From assembly GCA_017557005.1 (NCBI GenBank), contig JAFZFZ010000066.1, positions 1-59,907 on the forward strand: a DNA stretch of 59,907 nucleotides, in the 5' to 3' direction. Position 1 is the stretch's first letter; each line of letters starts with the position of its first letter. The DNA comes from Bacteroidaceae bacterium. GTDB lineage: Bacteria; Bacteroidota; Bacteroidia; Bacteroidales; Bacteroidaceae. Shown here in pieces: positions 34,354-43,680 of the stretch. A program made the position numbers and the translations under genes. The notes under the pieces were generated by a model, which ran no database searches, was not told the origin of the DNA, and saw only the letters and a program-made list of their open reading frames with translations.

Positions 34354-35691
34354 CTATTTCTTCATATTACGTTCACGAATGATGCCACCCACGGTATTCT
34401 TCGCCAAGCGTATCCAGTCGAGCAGAGGACGATTTGACGGACAAGTGAAGGTACAGCATCCACACTCAATACATGTCATGATGTCTTCGTTTTCAGCACG
34501 TTCCCAATCGTTATACTCACCCAACTTAGCAAGCAAGTAGGGCTCAAGGCCCATGGGACAAGCACCTACGCACTTAGCACAACGGATACAGTTCTGCTCC
34601 TTACCACGCACCGATTCCTCCTCAGTCATGAGCAACACGCCAGAGCTACCCTTGCAGATAGGTACCTCAGCATTCAAGAGCGCCTTACCCATCATGGGGC
34701 CACCACCAATAATTTTACCTGTATTCTCAGGCATTCCACCTGCAGCTTCAATAAGCATATTCATGGGTGTACCCATACGAGTGAGCAGATTTGAAGAATT
34801 GGCCAAAGCCTTACCAGTCACTGTCACCACACGTTCGAAGAGAGGTTTGTTCTTGATGACTGCCTCATATACTGCATAGGCGGTACCTACATTCTGCACC
34901 ACAGCACCTACAGCGATAGGAATTGCTGGAGGATTAGGAACTTGACGACCTATGACAGCATCAATAAGTTGCTTCTCACCACCCTGCGGATATTGCACTT
35001 TAAGAGGTACAATCTCAATATTAGGATATTTGGCAGCCTTCTCACGCATCAAAGCGATGGCATCGGGTTTATTATTCTCAATACCGATATATCCCTTGGT
35101 TACGTTTACAGCCTTCATAAGAAGCGACACACCCACAAGGATTTGCTCAGGCTTCTCGAGCATGAGTTGATGGTCAGCTGTGAGGTAGGGTTCGCACTCA
35201 ACAGCGTTGATAATCACGCACTCAGCCTTGCTACCGGGAGGAGGTGTAAGCTTCACGTGTGTGGGGAAGCAAGCGCCACCCATACCCACGATACCAGCAT
35301 TCTTAATCTTGGCTACGATCTCGGCAGGCTCGAGAGCACACTCAGTCACCAACTCCTCGCTGCGGTCGATGCTCTCTTCCCATTCGTCACCAATCACGTC
35401 GATAAAGATGGCGGGCTTACGATATCCGCTGGCATCGATGATGGAGTCTATCTTAGCAACCTTACCCGATACAGATGAGAAGATAGCTGCCGACACGAAA
35501 CCTCCAGCATCGGCAATCTTGGTACCTACCTTCACCATGTCACCTTTGGCCACACATGCTACGGCAGGAGCACCTATGTGTTGTGACAAGGGGAAGACAG
35601 CCTGCTTGGGCAATGCCATAGGCTCGATCTTCTTACCTGCCGACAACTTATTTTCGGCGGGATGTACACCGCCTATTCTAAAAGTCTTCAT
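34354..35691 (-). CDS. rnfC: Electron transport complex subunit RnfC
   Basis: A 445-residue cytoplasmic subunit with NADH/FMN-binding and ferredoxin domains. Seen: IGGVHPAENKLSAG opening, GMGGACFPTHVKL (glycine-rich flavin/NADH loop), AVECEPYLTADHQLM, and two C-terminal 4Fe-4S motifs CIRCAKCVGACP and CIECGCCTFTCP. Its short length lacks the long repetitive C-terminal extension seen in enterobacteria. It docks NAD to the complex. Confidence 0.95.
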   Translation of the reverse strand: MKTFRIGGVHPAENKLSAGKKIEPMALPKQAVFPLSQHIGAPAVACVAKGDMVKVGTKIADAGGFVSAAIFSSVSGKVAKIDSIIDASGYRKPAIFIDVIGDEWEESIDRSEELVTECALEPAEIVAKIKNAGIVGMGGACFPTHVKLTPPPGSKAECVIINAVECEPYLTADHQLMLEKPEQILVGVSLLMKAVNVTKGYIGIENNKPDAIALMREKAAKYPNIEIVPLKVQYPQGGEKQLIDAVIGRQVPNPPAIPIAVGAVVQNVGTAYAVYEAVIKNKPLFERVVTVTGKALANSSNLLTRMGTPMNMLIEAAGGMPENTGKIIGGGPMMGKALLNAEVPICKGSSGVLLMTEEESVRGKEQNCIRCAKCVGACPMGLEPYLLAKLGEYNDWERAENEDIMTCIECGCCTFTCPSNRPLLDWIRLAKNTVGGIIRERNMKK

Positions 35692-35715
35692 GAATTCTGA
35701 ATTATGAATTGTGAA

Positions 35716-36606
35716 TTATGATTTCTGAGTTGCTTCCGGAGTTTCTGCTACCTTGGGCGCTTCAGCCTCAGGAGCGGGCTTCGGCTTTCTCGCGGGGAAG
35801 TTCACTGCCACAATAGAGTGCTGCGGACACTCATCCTCACACTTGCGGCAAAGTTTACACTTCTCATAGTCGATATAAGCAAGGTTATTAGCAATAGTGA
35901 TAGCCTCGAACGGACACACTTTCTGACACTTGCTACAACCGATACAACCTACCTCGCATGCCTTGCGGGTAAGAGCACCCTTGTCTTTGTTCACGCAGAG
36001 CACCACCATGCGACGTCCATTGCGTCCCTTATTGCGGAGCTCGATAATCATACGCGGACAAGCCTTCACGCAGGCACCACAAGCGGTACACTTATCGGCA
36101 TCCACCTCGGGGAGTCCTGTCTCGGGGTTCATGCGAATAGCATCAAACTGACATGCCTTCACACAGTCGCCACAGCCCAAGCAGCCATAAGCACAGCCCG
36201 TCTCGCCACAACCTGTGACATGAGCGATCTTACACGATACAGCACCATCGTACACATTCGTACGGGGACGATGCTCACATGTACCATTACAACGTACTAC
36301 CGCAACCTTAGGCTCAGCAGCACCAGCACTCAGTCCAAGGATCTCGGCTACCTGAGTCATCACCGCCTGTCCGCCTACGGGACAAAGCAATCCGTCGAGT
36401 GAGCCAGCCTTGACGCAAGCGTCAGCAAAGCCTGCACAGCCGGGGAATCCGCAACCGCCACAGTTGGCTTGTGGCAACACCTCGGCAACTTGCCCCACAC
36501 GTGGGTCTTCCTTTACAGCAAATTTCTTGGAAACGACAAACAACACACCGGCCAATACCAGTGCAGTCGCGCCCAAAGCAATCACTGCTACCAAAATTGT
36601 GTTCAT
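35716..36606 (-). CDS. rnfB: Electron transport complex subunit RnfB
   Basis: A 296-residue ferredoxin-like subunit with an N-terminal membrane anchor (about 3-27). An N-terminal CGGCGFPGCAGFADAC cluster motif is followed by four further 4Fe-4S motifs: CLGCGDCVKAC, CTACGACVKAC, CIGCSKCQKVC and CKLCRKCEDEC. It accepts electrons from ferredoxin. The C-terminal tail is Pro/Glu/Ala-rich. It follows rseC by 34 bp; the small gaps around it also hold ATGAATTATGATT-type repeats. Confidence 0.96.
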   Translation of the reverse strand: MNTILVAVIALGATALVLAGVLFVVSKKFAVKEDPRVGQVAEVLPQANCGGCGFPGCAGFADACVKAGSLDGLLCPVGGQAVMTQVAEILGLSAGAAEPKVAVVRCNGTCEHRPRTNVYDGAVSCKIAHVTGCGETGCAYGCLGCGDCVKACQFDAIRMNPETGLPEVDADKCTACGACVKACPRMIIELRNKGRNGRRMVVLCVNKDKGALTRKACEVGCIGCSKCQKVCPFEAITIANNLAYIDYEKCKLCRKCEDECPQHSIVAVNFPARKPKPAPEAEAPKVAETPEATQKS

Positions 36607-36640
36607 GATTAAATTTATGATTTATGAATTATGATTTATT

Positions 36641-37060
36641 TCAGATTGGTTTTATCGTAAACGTAAACTCACTTTTCAGCCTCTTCCTGCATGCAAAGAG
36701 CACCAAGAAATAAGCAGTCATTGTCAGCAATGCACTCAGCGCAGCTATAGCCTCATTACCATCGGTAAGCCACATAGCAACAGCTATAGCAGCTACAAGT
36801 AGCAGTAGCGGAAAAAGAAAAGCGAGGCGAACAGCCTTCATTCCCATTGTTGCTGCTCCCTCGACCATTACTCTTTGTCCTACTTGATAGGCTTCAGCAT
36901 CTGCGCCATACACATCCACAATTTTTTCTTTGCTTTCTGCAGCTGAGCACAGACTCTTGGCGCCACATGCCGCACAAGCCGAAGCTTGTACGATGCGTAC
37001 ATGTATGCAATCTCCTTCAATGGAGTCCACTACACCATCATGCCTTATCACATCTGCCAT
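36641..37060 (-). CDS. rseC: RseC/MucC-like protein upstream of rnfB
   Basis: A 139-residue membrane protein: a cytoplasmic N-terminal part with a Cys cluster (SACAACGAKSLC, about residues 27-38) and two C-terminal helices (about 75-125). This matches SoxR-reducing/RseC proteins, which often accompany Rnf and may help place its iron-sulfur cofactors; that role is not shown. It starts the rnf operon, with TACTTTTG at about 37085 as a likely -7 box. Confidence 0.85.
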   Translation of the reverse strand: MADVIRHDGVVDSIEGDCIHVRIVQASACAACGAKSLCSAAESKEKIVDVYGADAEAYQVGQRVMVEGAATMGMKAVRLAFLFPLLLLVAAIAVAMWLTDGNEAIAALSALLTMTAYFLVLFACRKRLKSEFTFTIKPI

Positions 37061-37134
37061 ATCAACATTGCATTTTTATCATGCAAAAGTAGGATTTATT
37101 TTTAGAACTAAGAAACTTTGTGTTATATTTTTGC

Positions 37135-37142
37135 TATTTTTG
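37135..37142 (+). promoter_or_regulatory. Likely -7 box of the esterase gene
   Basis: TATTTTTG, 20 bp before ATG 37163, in the 100-bp divergent gap between rseC and the esterase gene. A clear -33 element at the right distance was not found. Confidence 0.45.
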
Positions 37143-37162
37143 CAACATAAAATAGTAGCAAC

Positions 37163-38029
37163 ATGAAAAACAAAAGAAAACATTTCAGTACAGTATTGGG
37201 CATTGTCCTACTCATTTTTGGCAACTGCCCCCTCTATGCACAGCAAAAGCTTGAGTTCCCCTTATGGCCCAACGGAGCGCCCAACACAAATGGTATCGTA
37301 GAACAGGAAAGCGAGACCCGCGCCAATCGCCCTACCAACATTACCTCTCCTACCCTCACAGTCTATATTGCAAAGAACGGCAACGGTAAGGCTATCGTTG
37401 CATGCCCTGGTGGAGGCTATGTACATCTGGCCATGGACCACGAAGGACACGACATGGCAGCCTGGTTCAATGCCCAGGGCATCACCTATGCAGTACTCAA
37501 ATACCGCATGCCCAATGAGCACCACGAAGTGCCACTCAGCGATGCTCTGCAGGCAATACGCCTTATGCGCGAGCATGCCGAAGAATGGAACATTGGCAAG
37601 GTCGGCATCATGGGATCATCAGCTGGAGGTCACCTTGCCAGCACAGCAGCAACCCATTATACCGACGATAGCCGTCCCGACTTTCAGATACTCTTCTACC
37701 CAGTCATCAGCATGGATCTGAGTATCTGCCACAAAGGTTCACGCGAACGTCTTATCGGCAAGACCCCGACGGATGACTTGGTGCAGCTATACAGTAACGA
37801 ATTGCAAGTAACTGCGCAAACACCTCCCGCCTTCATCATGCATAGCAGCGATGACCGTGTGGTACCCGTAGAGAATAGTCTGCGCTACTACCAAGCCTTA
37901 GTACAAAACAAGGTACCCGCTTCGCTCCACTGCTACCCTATCGGAGGTCACGGATGGGGATACAACGACAACTTCAAATATAAGCGTCAGTGGACAGGCG
38001 AACTGGAGAAATGGCTTCGCGAGCTATAA
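37163..38029 (+). CDS. Secreted alpha/beta-hydrolase, probable carbohydrate esterase
   Basis: A 288-residue protein with a signal peptide (MKNKRKHFSTVLGIVLLIFG to YAQQ). Seen: CPGGGYVHLAMDHEG (oxyanion-hole HGGG-like loop), nucleophile GSSAGGH at about 150-156, SSDDRVVPVEN aspartate near 230, and GGHGWGY histidine near 260. This is the acetyl-xylan/pectin esterase-like subgroup that often comes with glycoside hydrolases in Bacteroidales. The substrate is unknown. The promoter box TATTTTTG precedes it; an AT repeat array follows. Confidence 0.88.
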   Translation: MKNKRKHFSTVLGIVLLIFGNCPLYAQQKLEFPLWPNGAPNTNGIVEQESETRANRPTNITSPTLTVYIAKNGNGKAIVACPGGGYVHLAMDHEGHDMAAWFNAQGITYAVLKYRMPNEHHEVPLSDALQAIRLMREHAEEWNIGKVGIMGSSAGGHLASTAATHYTDDSRPDFQILFYPVISMDLSICHKGSRERLIGKTPTDDLVQLYSNELQVTAQTPPAFIMHSSDDRVVPVENSLRYYQALVQNKVPASLHCYPIGGHGWGYNDNFKYKRQWTGELEKWLREL

Positions 38030-38059
38030 AAGTGAAACAGAAGCGGGTAGATGGGAAGA

Positions 38060-38355
38060 TAAATGAATTATGATTTATGAATTATGATTTATGAATTATC
38101 GTTAACCGTTCATCTTACCCCTTAACCTTTAACCGTTCATCGTTAACCTTTAACCCGTTAACCGTTAACCTTTAACCATTCATCGTTAACCTTTAACCAT
38201 TCATCGTTAACCCTTACCCCTTAACCTTTAACCCTTTAACCCTTTAACCGTTCATCGTTAACCTTTAACCCCTAACCCCTAACCTTTAACCTTTAACCTT
38301 TAACCTTTAACCCTTAACCATTAACCATTAACCGTTCATCATTCAACATTAAAAC
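38060..38355. repeat. TTAACC-type heptad array
   Basis: About 300 bp of imperfect tandem blocks: first ATGAATTATGATTT repeats (38063-38098), then TTAACC, CTTTAACC and CGTTCATCGTTAACC units in varying order to 38350. It fills the gap between the esterase and the FKBP gene, which I regard as having no other content. It resembles low-complexity intergenic repeats that I recall from Bacteroidota but is unusually long. Confidence 0.75.
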
Positions 38356-38365
38356 TAAATAAAAC

Positions 38366-38761
38366 ATGGCAAAAGGAAATTACAAAGAGCAAAACAAAGC
38401 CTATCTTCAGCAAAAGGCTACCGAACCTGGCATACACACCACCGCACAGGGAATTCTCTATGAGGTTTTGGAATCCGGATCCGGCGACAGAGCCAATATC
38501 CGCAGCATTGTATCAGTATACTACAAAGGTATGCTCATCGATGGCAGTGTATTCGACGACAACACCTCACAAGGCTACCCCGATGCTTTCCGCCTGGCCG
38601 ACCTCATCACCGGCTGGCAAATAGCACTCACCCAAATGTGCGCTGGCGACAAGTGGCGCATCTATGTTCCTGCCGAAGTGGGTTATGGAGCTATGAGCGT
38701 AGCAGGTATCCCTAAGCATTCGACACTCATCTTTGAAATACAATTGGTAAAAATCAGTTAA
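38366..38761 (+). CDS. FKBP-type peptidyl-prolyl isomerase
   Basis: A 131-residue single FKBP domain without a signal peptide. Seen: VSVYYKGMLIDGSVFDDN, QIALTQMCAGDKWRIYVPAEVGYG and STLIFEIQLVKI, the usual FKBP strands with the Tyr-Phe-Asp-Trp binding pocket. It accelerates proline isomerisation during folding. It is 2 bp before the next gene, coupled to the GH43-like protein, which is an unexpected partner. Confidence 0.88.
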   Translation: MAKGNYKEQNKAYLQQKATEPGIHTTAQGILYEVLESGSGDRANIRSIVSVYYKGMLIDGSVFDDNTSQGYPDAFRLADLITGWQIALTQMCAGDKWRIYVPAEVGYGAMSVAGIPKHSTLIFEIQLVKIS

Positions 38762-38763
38762 CT

Positions 38764-40221
38764 ATGAAGAAAATTTTAACTATCGCACTCATTACAGCGA
38801 CCGCCTTTGGCCAACAGCTACAGGCACAGACCGCCACACACGACGCAGGGCAGTTCACAACCATCACCAACGGCAATCTTTGGATCGACTCCGAGGGTAA
38901 CGACGTTCAGGCGCACGGCGCAGGCTTCCTCAAAGTTGGCGACACCTGGTACATGATTGGCGAAGACCGATCCTCATCATGGAACCCCGATGTCAACATG
39001 TACTCATCGAAAGACCTTGTCAACTGGAAGTTTGAGCGTAAGATTATCGAGAACCACGTCACCCACCCCGATTTGGGCACCAAGCGCATGATTGAGCGTC
39101 CCAAGCTCATGTATTGTGCCAAGACCAAGCAATACGTCGTGTGGTGCCATTGGGAGAGCAGCAACTATGGAGCCTCCGAGGCGGGTGTGTTCTACAGCAA
39201 CACCGTCAACGGCGCCTACACCTACCACTGGGGCGGACGTCCATTGGGGGTAAAGTCGCGCGACTGCAACATCTTCATCGACGATGATGGCACTGCCTAC
39301 TTCATCTCCACCATCGAGGAAAACCAGCATCTGGGCCTCTTCCGCCTTTCTGACGACTACCTATCAGCCGTAGAGTACACCGAGCTGTTCAAATGGAAGA
39401 GCCGCGAGGCACCTGCCATCGTACGCGTAGGCGACACCTACTACATGCTGTCGTCAGCTTGTACCGGCTGGGACCCCAACCCCTGCATGCTCTCCTACTC
39501 GAAATCACTCACCGAGGGCTGGAGCGAGCTCAAGCAGGTAGGCAACCCCATTGCCTACGACACGCAGGCAGCCAGCATCCTCACCATCAAGGGAACCAAG
39601 CAAACCACCCACCTCTATGTGGGCGACCGCTGGCAGGATCCCCGTTTGCCCGAGTCGAAGACCATCATCTTCCCCATCTCCTTCACAGCCGACAGCTGCG
39701 TGTTCGACTACACCCGCCAGTTTGACATCAACTACACCACCGGCGAGTGGCACCCCACTCCCACGGCCGATCGTTACATCAGCAAGAAGCATTGGCGCGT
39801 GCTCGACTATAGCAGTGCCGAGACTACACGTGGCAACTACGCTGCCACCAACGCCATTGATGGCGACCCCACCACCCTGTGGCACACACAGCTACCCAAG
39901 GAGCAGCCCCGAGGTCAGCGCGCCAACCGCTGGGATTGGCAAGCACCCAAGGTGCAACACCGCATCATGGTAGATATGGGTCGCGTGCACACACTAAGCG
40001 GATTCCTCTGCACACCCCGCACCGACAACTCAGCCTTCGGCCTGGTGCGTAGCTACACCTTCTACGTGAGCGAGAACGGCAAGGACTGGATCCCCGTGAG
40101 CCGCGGCAGCTGGATGCCCTACTGGACCGAGGTCGACTTTGCCCCGTGTCAGGCTCGCTACTTCATGCTCACCTCTACCGAACGCTGGGGAGTATCAGTA
40201 GCTGAGATTGACGTCTACTAA
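38764..40221 (+). CDS. GH43-like secreted glycosidase with CBM32-type domain
   Basis: A 485-residue secreted protein with signal peptide (MKKILTIALITATAFGQQLQ). Residues 25-335 form a five-bladed propeller of GH43 type: Asp in YMIGEDRSSSW, Asp in SRDCNIFIDDDGT, and Glu in REAPAIVRVGDT are candidate catalytic positions. A C-terminal F5/8-type (CBM32-like) domain (about 345-485) has WHTQLP and DMGRVHTLSGF. The substrate is unknown. It follows the FKBP gene by 2 bp and has a composition richer in GC than the genes around 5-9 kb. Confidence 0.82.
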   Translation: MKKILTIALITATAFGQQLQAQTATHDAGQFTTITNGNLWIDSEGNDVQAHGAGFLKVGDTWYMIGEDRSSSWNPDVNMYSSKDLVNWKFERKIIENHVTHPDLGTKRMIERPKLMYCAKTKQYVVWCHWESSNYGASEAGVFYSNTVNGAYTYHWGGRPLGVKSRDCNIFIDDDGTAYFISTIEENQHLGLFRLSDDYLSAVEYTELFKWKSREAPAIVRVGDTYYMLSSACTGWDPNPCMLSYSKSLTEGWSELKQVGNPIAYDTQAASILTIKGTKQTTHLYVGDRWQDPRLPESKTIIFPISFTADSCVFDYTRQFDINYTTGEWHPTPTADRYISKKHWRVLDYSSAETTRGNYAATNAIDGDPTTLWHTQLPKEQPRGQRANRWDWQAPKVQHRIMVDMGRVHTLSGFLCTPRTDNSAFGLVRSYTFYVSENGKDWIPVSRGSWMPYWTEVDFAPCQARYFMLTSTERWGVSVAEIDVY

Positions 40222-40225
40222 GACA

Positions 40226-40343
40226 TTCAACGTCGCATTCCCCCACTCTATGGCGACAAGCGGGGGTAATCAAAGACAATAAAATGGAGATAAACACAAA
40301 GCGTTAAGTACACAATACGTACAATACATTTGAGTTTATCTCC
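40226..40343. other. Two hairpins after the GH43-like gene
   Basis: ATTCCCCC faces GGGGGTAAT at about 40230-40270. GGAGATAAAC (40286-40295) faces GTTTATCTCC (40334-40343), followed by TTTCTTTTTCC. The second could terminate the plus-strand unit. The 40222-40542 gap contains no gene. Confidence 0.5.
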
Positions 40344-40469
40344 TTTCTTTTTCCATCACTTCCTCTTCATATAGTCACGTTTCATACAAGATATTCTATT
40401 CGATTAGGCATCTACCCCCGATGCTAAAGGAAGCACTAACTCTTCTTATCGTCATAGTATTCGGATGCA

Positions 40470-40510
40470 AAAAGGGCAGCAACGAATCGTTGCTGCCCTA
40501 AAAGCTTTTT
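40470..40510 (-). terminator. Bidirectional-looking terminator at 40474-40499
   Basis: GGGCAGCAACG pairs with CGTTGCTGCCC around AAT. The T-run on the minus strand (CTTTTTGC) suits the large secreted metallopeptidase that reads towards it. Confidence 0.8.
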
Positions 40511-40542
40511 ATTTATCTTACTTTTATCTCGCGAAAGTCACC

Positions 40543-43500
40543 TTATTTATTGATAGAAATAATCTTTCTTGTACTTCCGTTATTGTAGCGTACAATGGTT
40601 ATACCATTCTCTTTAGGCTGATTGATTTGTGCTCCAGAGATATCGTAATAACCTTGTACTTCAATAGGCTCTTCTGTATTCATCTCATCAGACACCTCAT
40701 GGATTCCTGTAGCCATTTGAATCTGTTCCTGAGAAATGAATGCCCAATGTTGTGAAGTGGCAGTGTCGTAGAAGTTGAGTTTGCCTGCCGAAACAGCGAT
40801 GCTGCTTGATGCGGTGAGCACTTCAGGTTCTTCCACTCTGTTTCCTCTTGCCATCCAATAGGGTTTCACGGTGATTTCTTCTCCGCCGAGCTCGAAGGTC
40901 ATAGTCTTTCTTGAAGGCATCAGATGAATATTATCATCTGCTGTAAGCTCGGGACGCTCCTTCGACAAGAATCTTGAGTTGTAGTAAGTGAGATATTTGC
41001 CTGACTTAGCATTTCGTATATGATAGAAGCAGGTCACGGGGTCGAAATCTACATACCATGCGTAGTAATCATCGCTGAGGACCTCTTCCAAGGTTGCTTC
41101 GCGGTAGTTGAAGAATCCGCTGGCAAGCTCCTTGAGAAACTTCTTACCACCTCCGTAGCCTTCGTTGGTCAGATAGTATTTTACTCCCTCCTGACAATCG
41201 AACGAATGGAACGGACAAGCGCCATCACCTACAGCAGGCATACCATCCTCGTACATACCTTGATAGTAAGCTGCCTGACGGAGCAAATCGATAGGAGCAG
41301 TCACACCCGAGAGTCCGTAACATACATGTACACGGTCTCCATCCGAAACGGTGTGATTTCCACCTGACACGAAGTTTCCATTGGCATCAAGCACATCAGC
41401 TTGGTTCTCAAAGAATGCAAACACACGGTTAGCTCGCTCGCCCTCCCAATACATTGTAGGATGCAAGGGGCTATCCCAGCTAGTATAGCGCCAGTGCTGA
41501 CCAACACCAATACCATGGCCCATCTCGTGCATTACAGTGCCGGGGTTCTGTGCAAAACCTGCTCCGATAGTGATCCAACCGCCATAGCTTCCGTGGGCAC
41601 CGTCGTCGCCAGCATCGTAGTTTACACTGGGACGATAACCGCGGATGGCTGTCCATGTATTGAGGTAGCCTACAGCAGTTTGGCAAGCGCCATCGATACG
41701 TGCATTAGTTTCTTCATCACCAGCCCAGTTGTATGAGTATACGACGTCAGCCTCGGGGAGAGTTATGATTTTGATTACCTCACCATAACCCACGGCATAG
41801 TTCTTGTTCATGGCATAAGCACGAACATAGTAAGTAGTCGAAGGCTTGAGATTATCCATCAGATATACCTGACCATTGAAATCGTAGTAGAATGAACTTC
41901 TATTGTCAAGCACGGTAGGTTCGGGATTCTCGCTCCAGCAGAAGCCGCGCTCTATGATGTTAAGTCCATTCGCATACATACGTCCCACAGCAGCCTTACA
42001 TCCGTAGATAACCTCTTCATGAGTCTTTACCTTTGGAGCAGTACCACTGGCATTTGCCAACTGATATACAAAGACACTGTCATTGAGTTCCTTACCAGCT
42101 TGAGCCAACTCTTCATTAGTAACGTTTGAACTATCATACAATGCCTTAGCCTTTGTTATGCACTGCTTGAACTCATCTATTCCTACTTGGGCTTTATCAG
42201 AGAGCACGCTCTCGGCAAACTCAATAACATTGAGGAGCTCTACATAAGCGGCCATGCTCTCCTCAGCTTCTGTTATGGCATTCTCCAAGTTGTTTGAAGC
42301 CTCAGCCATCGAAGCATTGTCAGTTACATTCTTGGCAGCCTCAATAGCTTGGGTAAGAGCAGCCAACACATCTGCATTCATCTTCTCTACAAGCAGCCCC
42401 TCAGCTGTTTGGATAAGTTTCTGCATCAATGCATCAATTGCTTCCTGATCAGCACCTGTATAGCTAAGTTGGAAATTATCTACAGCAATCCAGTTTCCTT
42501 TAGCATTATCGGCAACAAATCCAATCTCAATCTTACCGCTCACGCATGTAAATTTAACTTGATATGTGGCTCTTATGCCTACTTCTGTCCTATTGTCTCC
42601 TGCATAGATATATGCACCGGTTAACTGCTTGTTAGGAGTGTCTTCTTGGATGTTCTGAGCAGCACAAGTAAGCGTGTAGTTTCCTGCAGGCAGGTCTTTG
42701 AGCACTTGTCTTATGCTTGCGTTACCTAAAAATGCTCCTCTACCTGTCCATTTCTCGGCATAGTAATGGCCTGCTTTCAATGTAAAAACATCGTTTCCTT
42801 GTGTATTGATTCCGTCCGATGTCCATCCAGTAATGCCATCCTCAAACGAAGGGTTAATGATAGCATCAGGCATACTGAGTGGGTTTTCTTCGGTCGCAGC
42901 GCTGAATCCATAGGCATAGATTGCATTCTCAAGGCGTTTTATAGCTTTGTCAAGCCCCTCCACCTCTTGTGAACCTATATATTTGGCGAGCTCTGCTCTG
43001 GCCTCCTCCAATTCGGTCTGCGCGGTATTTGCCATGTGCTTATCAATATCTTCTGATCTCTTGACAAGCTCCTTTATATATTCCTGAAGCGAGTCTGCCA
43101 CAATCGTATAAGTTAGGCGGAAGTTGTCGAAGCACACCCAGTTACCGGTCGCGTTCTCTGTCATTCCACCCAATTCGAGGACACCATCAGTCACAGTAGC
43201 AGTCACGCTATAGTCTGCAGGAACTCCAACTTCAACTTTTTCGTTATTTAGATAAAGGTATGCGCCCTTCTGTACTGCATTAGGATTATTCTGCTGAATG
43301 TTTTTCGCAGCACCGGTAAGCGTATATACACCAGCGGGAAGCTGGGTCAGAATCTGGTAAATCTTAAGGTCACGCACGGTGCCTCCCCAACCGGTCCACG
43401 TTTCCGCATAGCGGCTACCATGCTTCAACTCGAAATCATTGTTGCTCTGCGAACCGATACCGGTGTTTTTCCAACCGATTACACCATCCTCAAAGTCGGG

Positions 43501-43587
43501 ATTGGTAATGTAATGAGTGACATCAGTTTGGGCTTGAACACCAAGTCCGAACAATGCCAACAAACATGTGTAAACGAATTTCTTCAT
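40543..43587 (-). CDS. Secreted metzincin-type metallopeptidase with carbohydrate-binding-like repeats
   Basis: A 1014-residue secreted protein (signal peptide MKKFVYTCLLALFGLGVQAQ). Order: two homologous domains of about 150 residues opening ITNPDFEDGVIGW and IINPSFEDGITGW, each ending in a V/A-G-x-Y-T-L strand; a FIVAR-like helical region (about 370-500); a fibronectin-like domain (about 520-610); then the peptidase with VMHEMGHGIGVGQHW near 685, the HExxHxxGxxH zinc motif, and a basic-secretory-like tail. The last 50 residues (GYYDISGAQIN... TIVRYNNG) look like a Por-type sorting tail. Such proteins may attack host or plant glycoproteins; that is inference. Confidence 0.75.
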   Translation of the reverse strand: MKKFVYTCLLALFGLGVQAQTDVTHYITNPDFEDGVIGWKNTGIGSQSNNDFELKHGSRYAETWTGWGGTVRDLKIYQILTQLPAGVYTLTGAAKNIQQNNPNAVQKGAYLYLNNEKVEVGVPADYSVTATVTDGVLELGGMTENATGNWVCFDNFRLTYTIVADSLQEYIKELVKRSEDIDKHMANTAQTELEEARAELAKYIGSQEVEGLDKAIKRLENAIYAYGFSAATEENPLSMPDAIINPSFEDGITGWTSDGINTQGNDVFTLKAGHYYAEKWTGRGAFLGNASIRQVLKDLPAGNYTLTCAAQNIQEDTPNKQLTGAYIYAGDNRTEVGIRATYQVKFTCVSGKIEIGFVADNAKGNWIAVDNFQLSYTGADQEAIDALMQKLIQTAEGLLVEKMNADVLAALTQAIEAAKNVTDNASMAEASNNLENAITEAEESMAAYVELLNVIEFAESVLSDKAQVGIDEFKQCITKAKALYDSSNVTNEELAQAGKELNDSVFVYQLANASGTAPKVKTHEEVIYGCKAAVGRMYANGLNIIERGFCWSENPEPTVLDNRSSFYYDFNGQVYLMDNLKPSTTYYVRAYAMNKNYAVGYGEVIKIITLPEADVVYSYNWAGDEETNARIDGACQTAVGYLNTWTAIRGYRPSVNYDAGDDGAHGSYGGWITIGAGFAQNPGTVMHEMGHGIGVGQHWRYTSWDSPLHPTMYWEGERANRVFAFFENQADVLDANGNFVSGGNHTVSDGDRVHVCYGLSGVTAPIDLLRQAAYYQGMYEDGMPAVGDGACPFHSFDCQEGVKYYLTNEGYGGGKKFLKELASGFFNYREATLEEVLSDDYYAWYVDFDPVTCFYHIRNAKSGKYLTYYNSRFLSKERPELTADDNIHLMPSRKTMTFELGGEEITVKPYWMARGNRVEEPEVLTASSSIAVSAGKLNFYDTATSQHWAFISQEQIQMATGIHEVSDEMNTEEPIEVQGYYDISGAQINQPKENGITIVRYNNGSTRKIISINK

Positions 43588-43680
43588 ATTGTTCCTTATT
43601 TAAAGAATCACAAGAGTGCAGTTCCCTTTGATAGCAATGCTATAGGCAAACATACACCCTTGTGATGAAATTTAAATCAA

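Noticed and set aside
38060..38355. CRISPR-like array
   Set aside because: Units are 6-15 bp, irregular, with no constant spacers and no cas genes.
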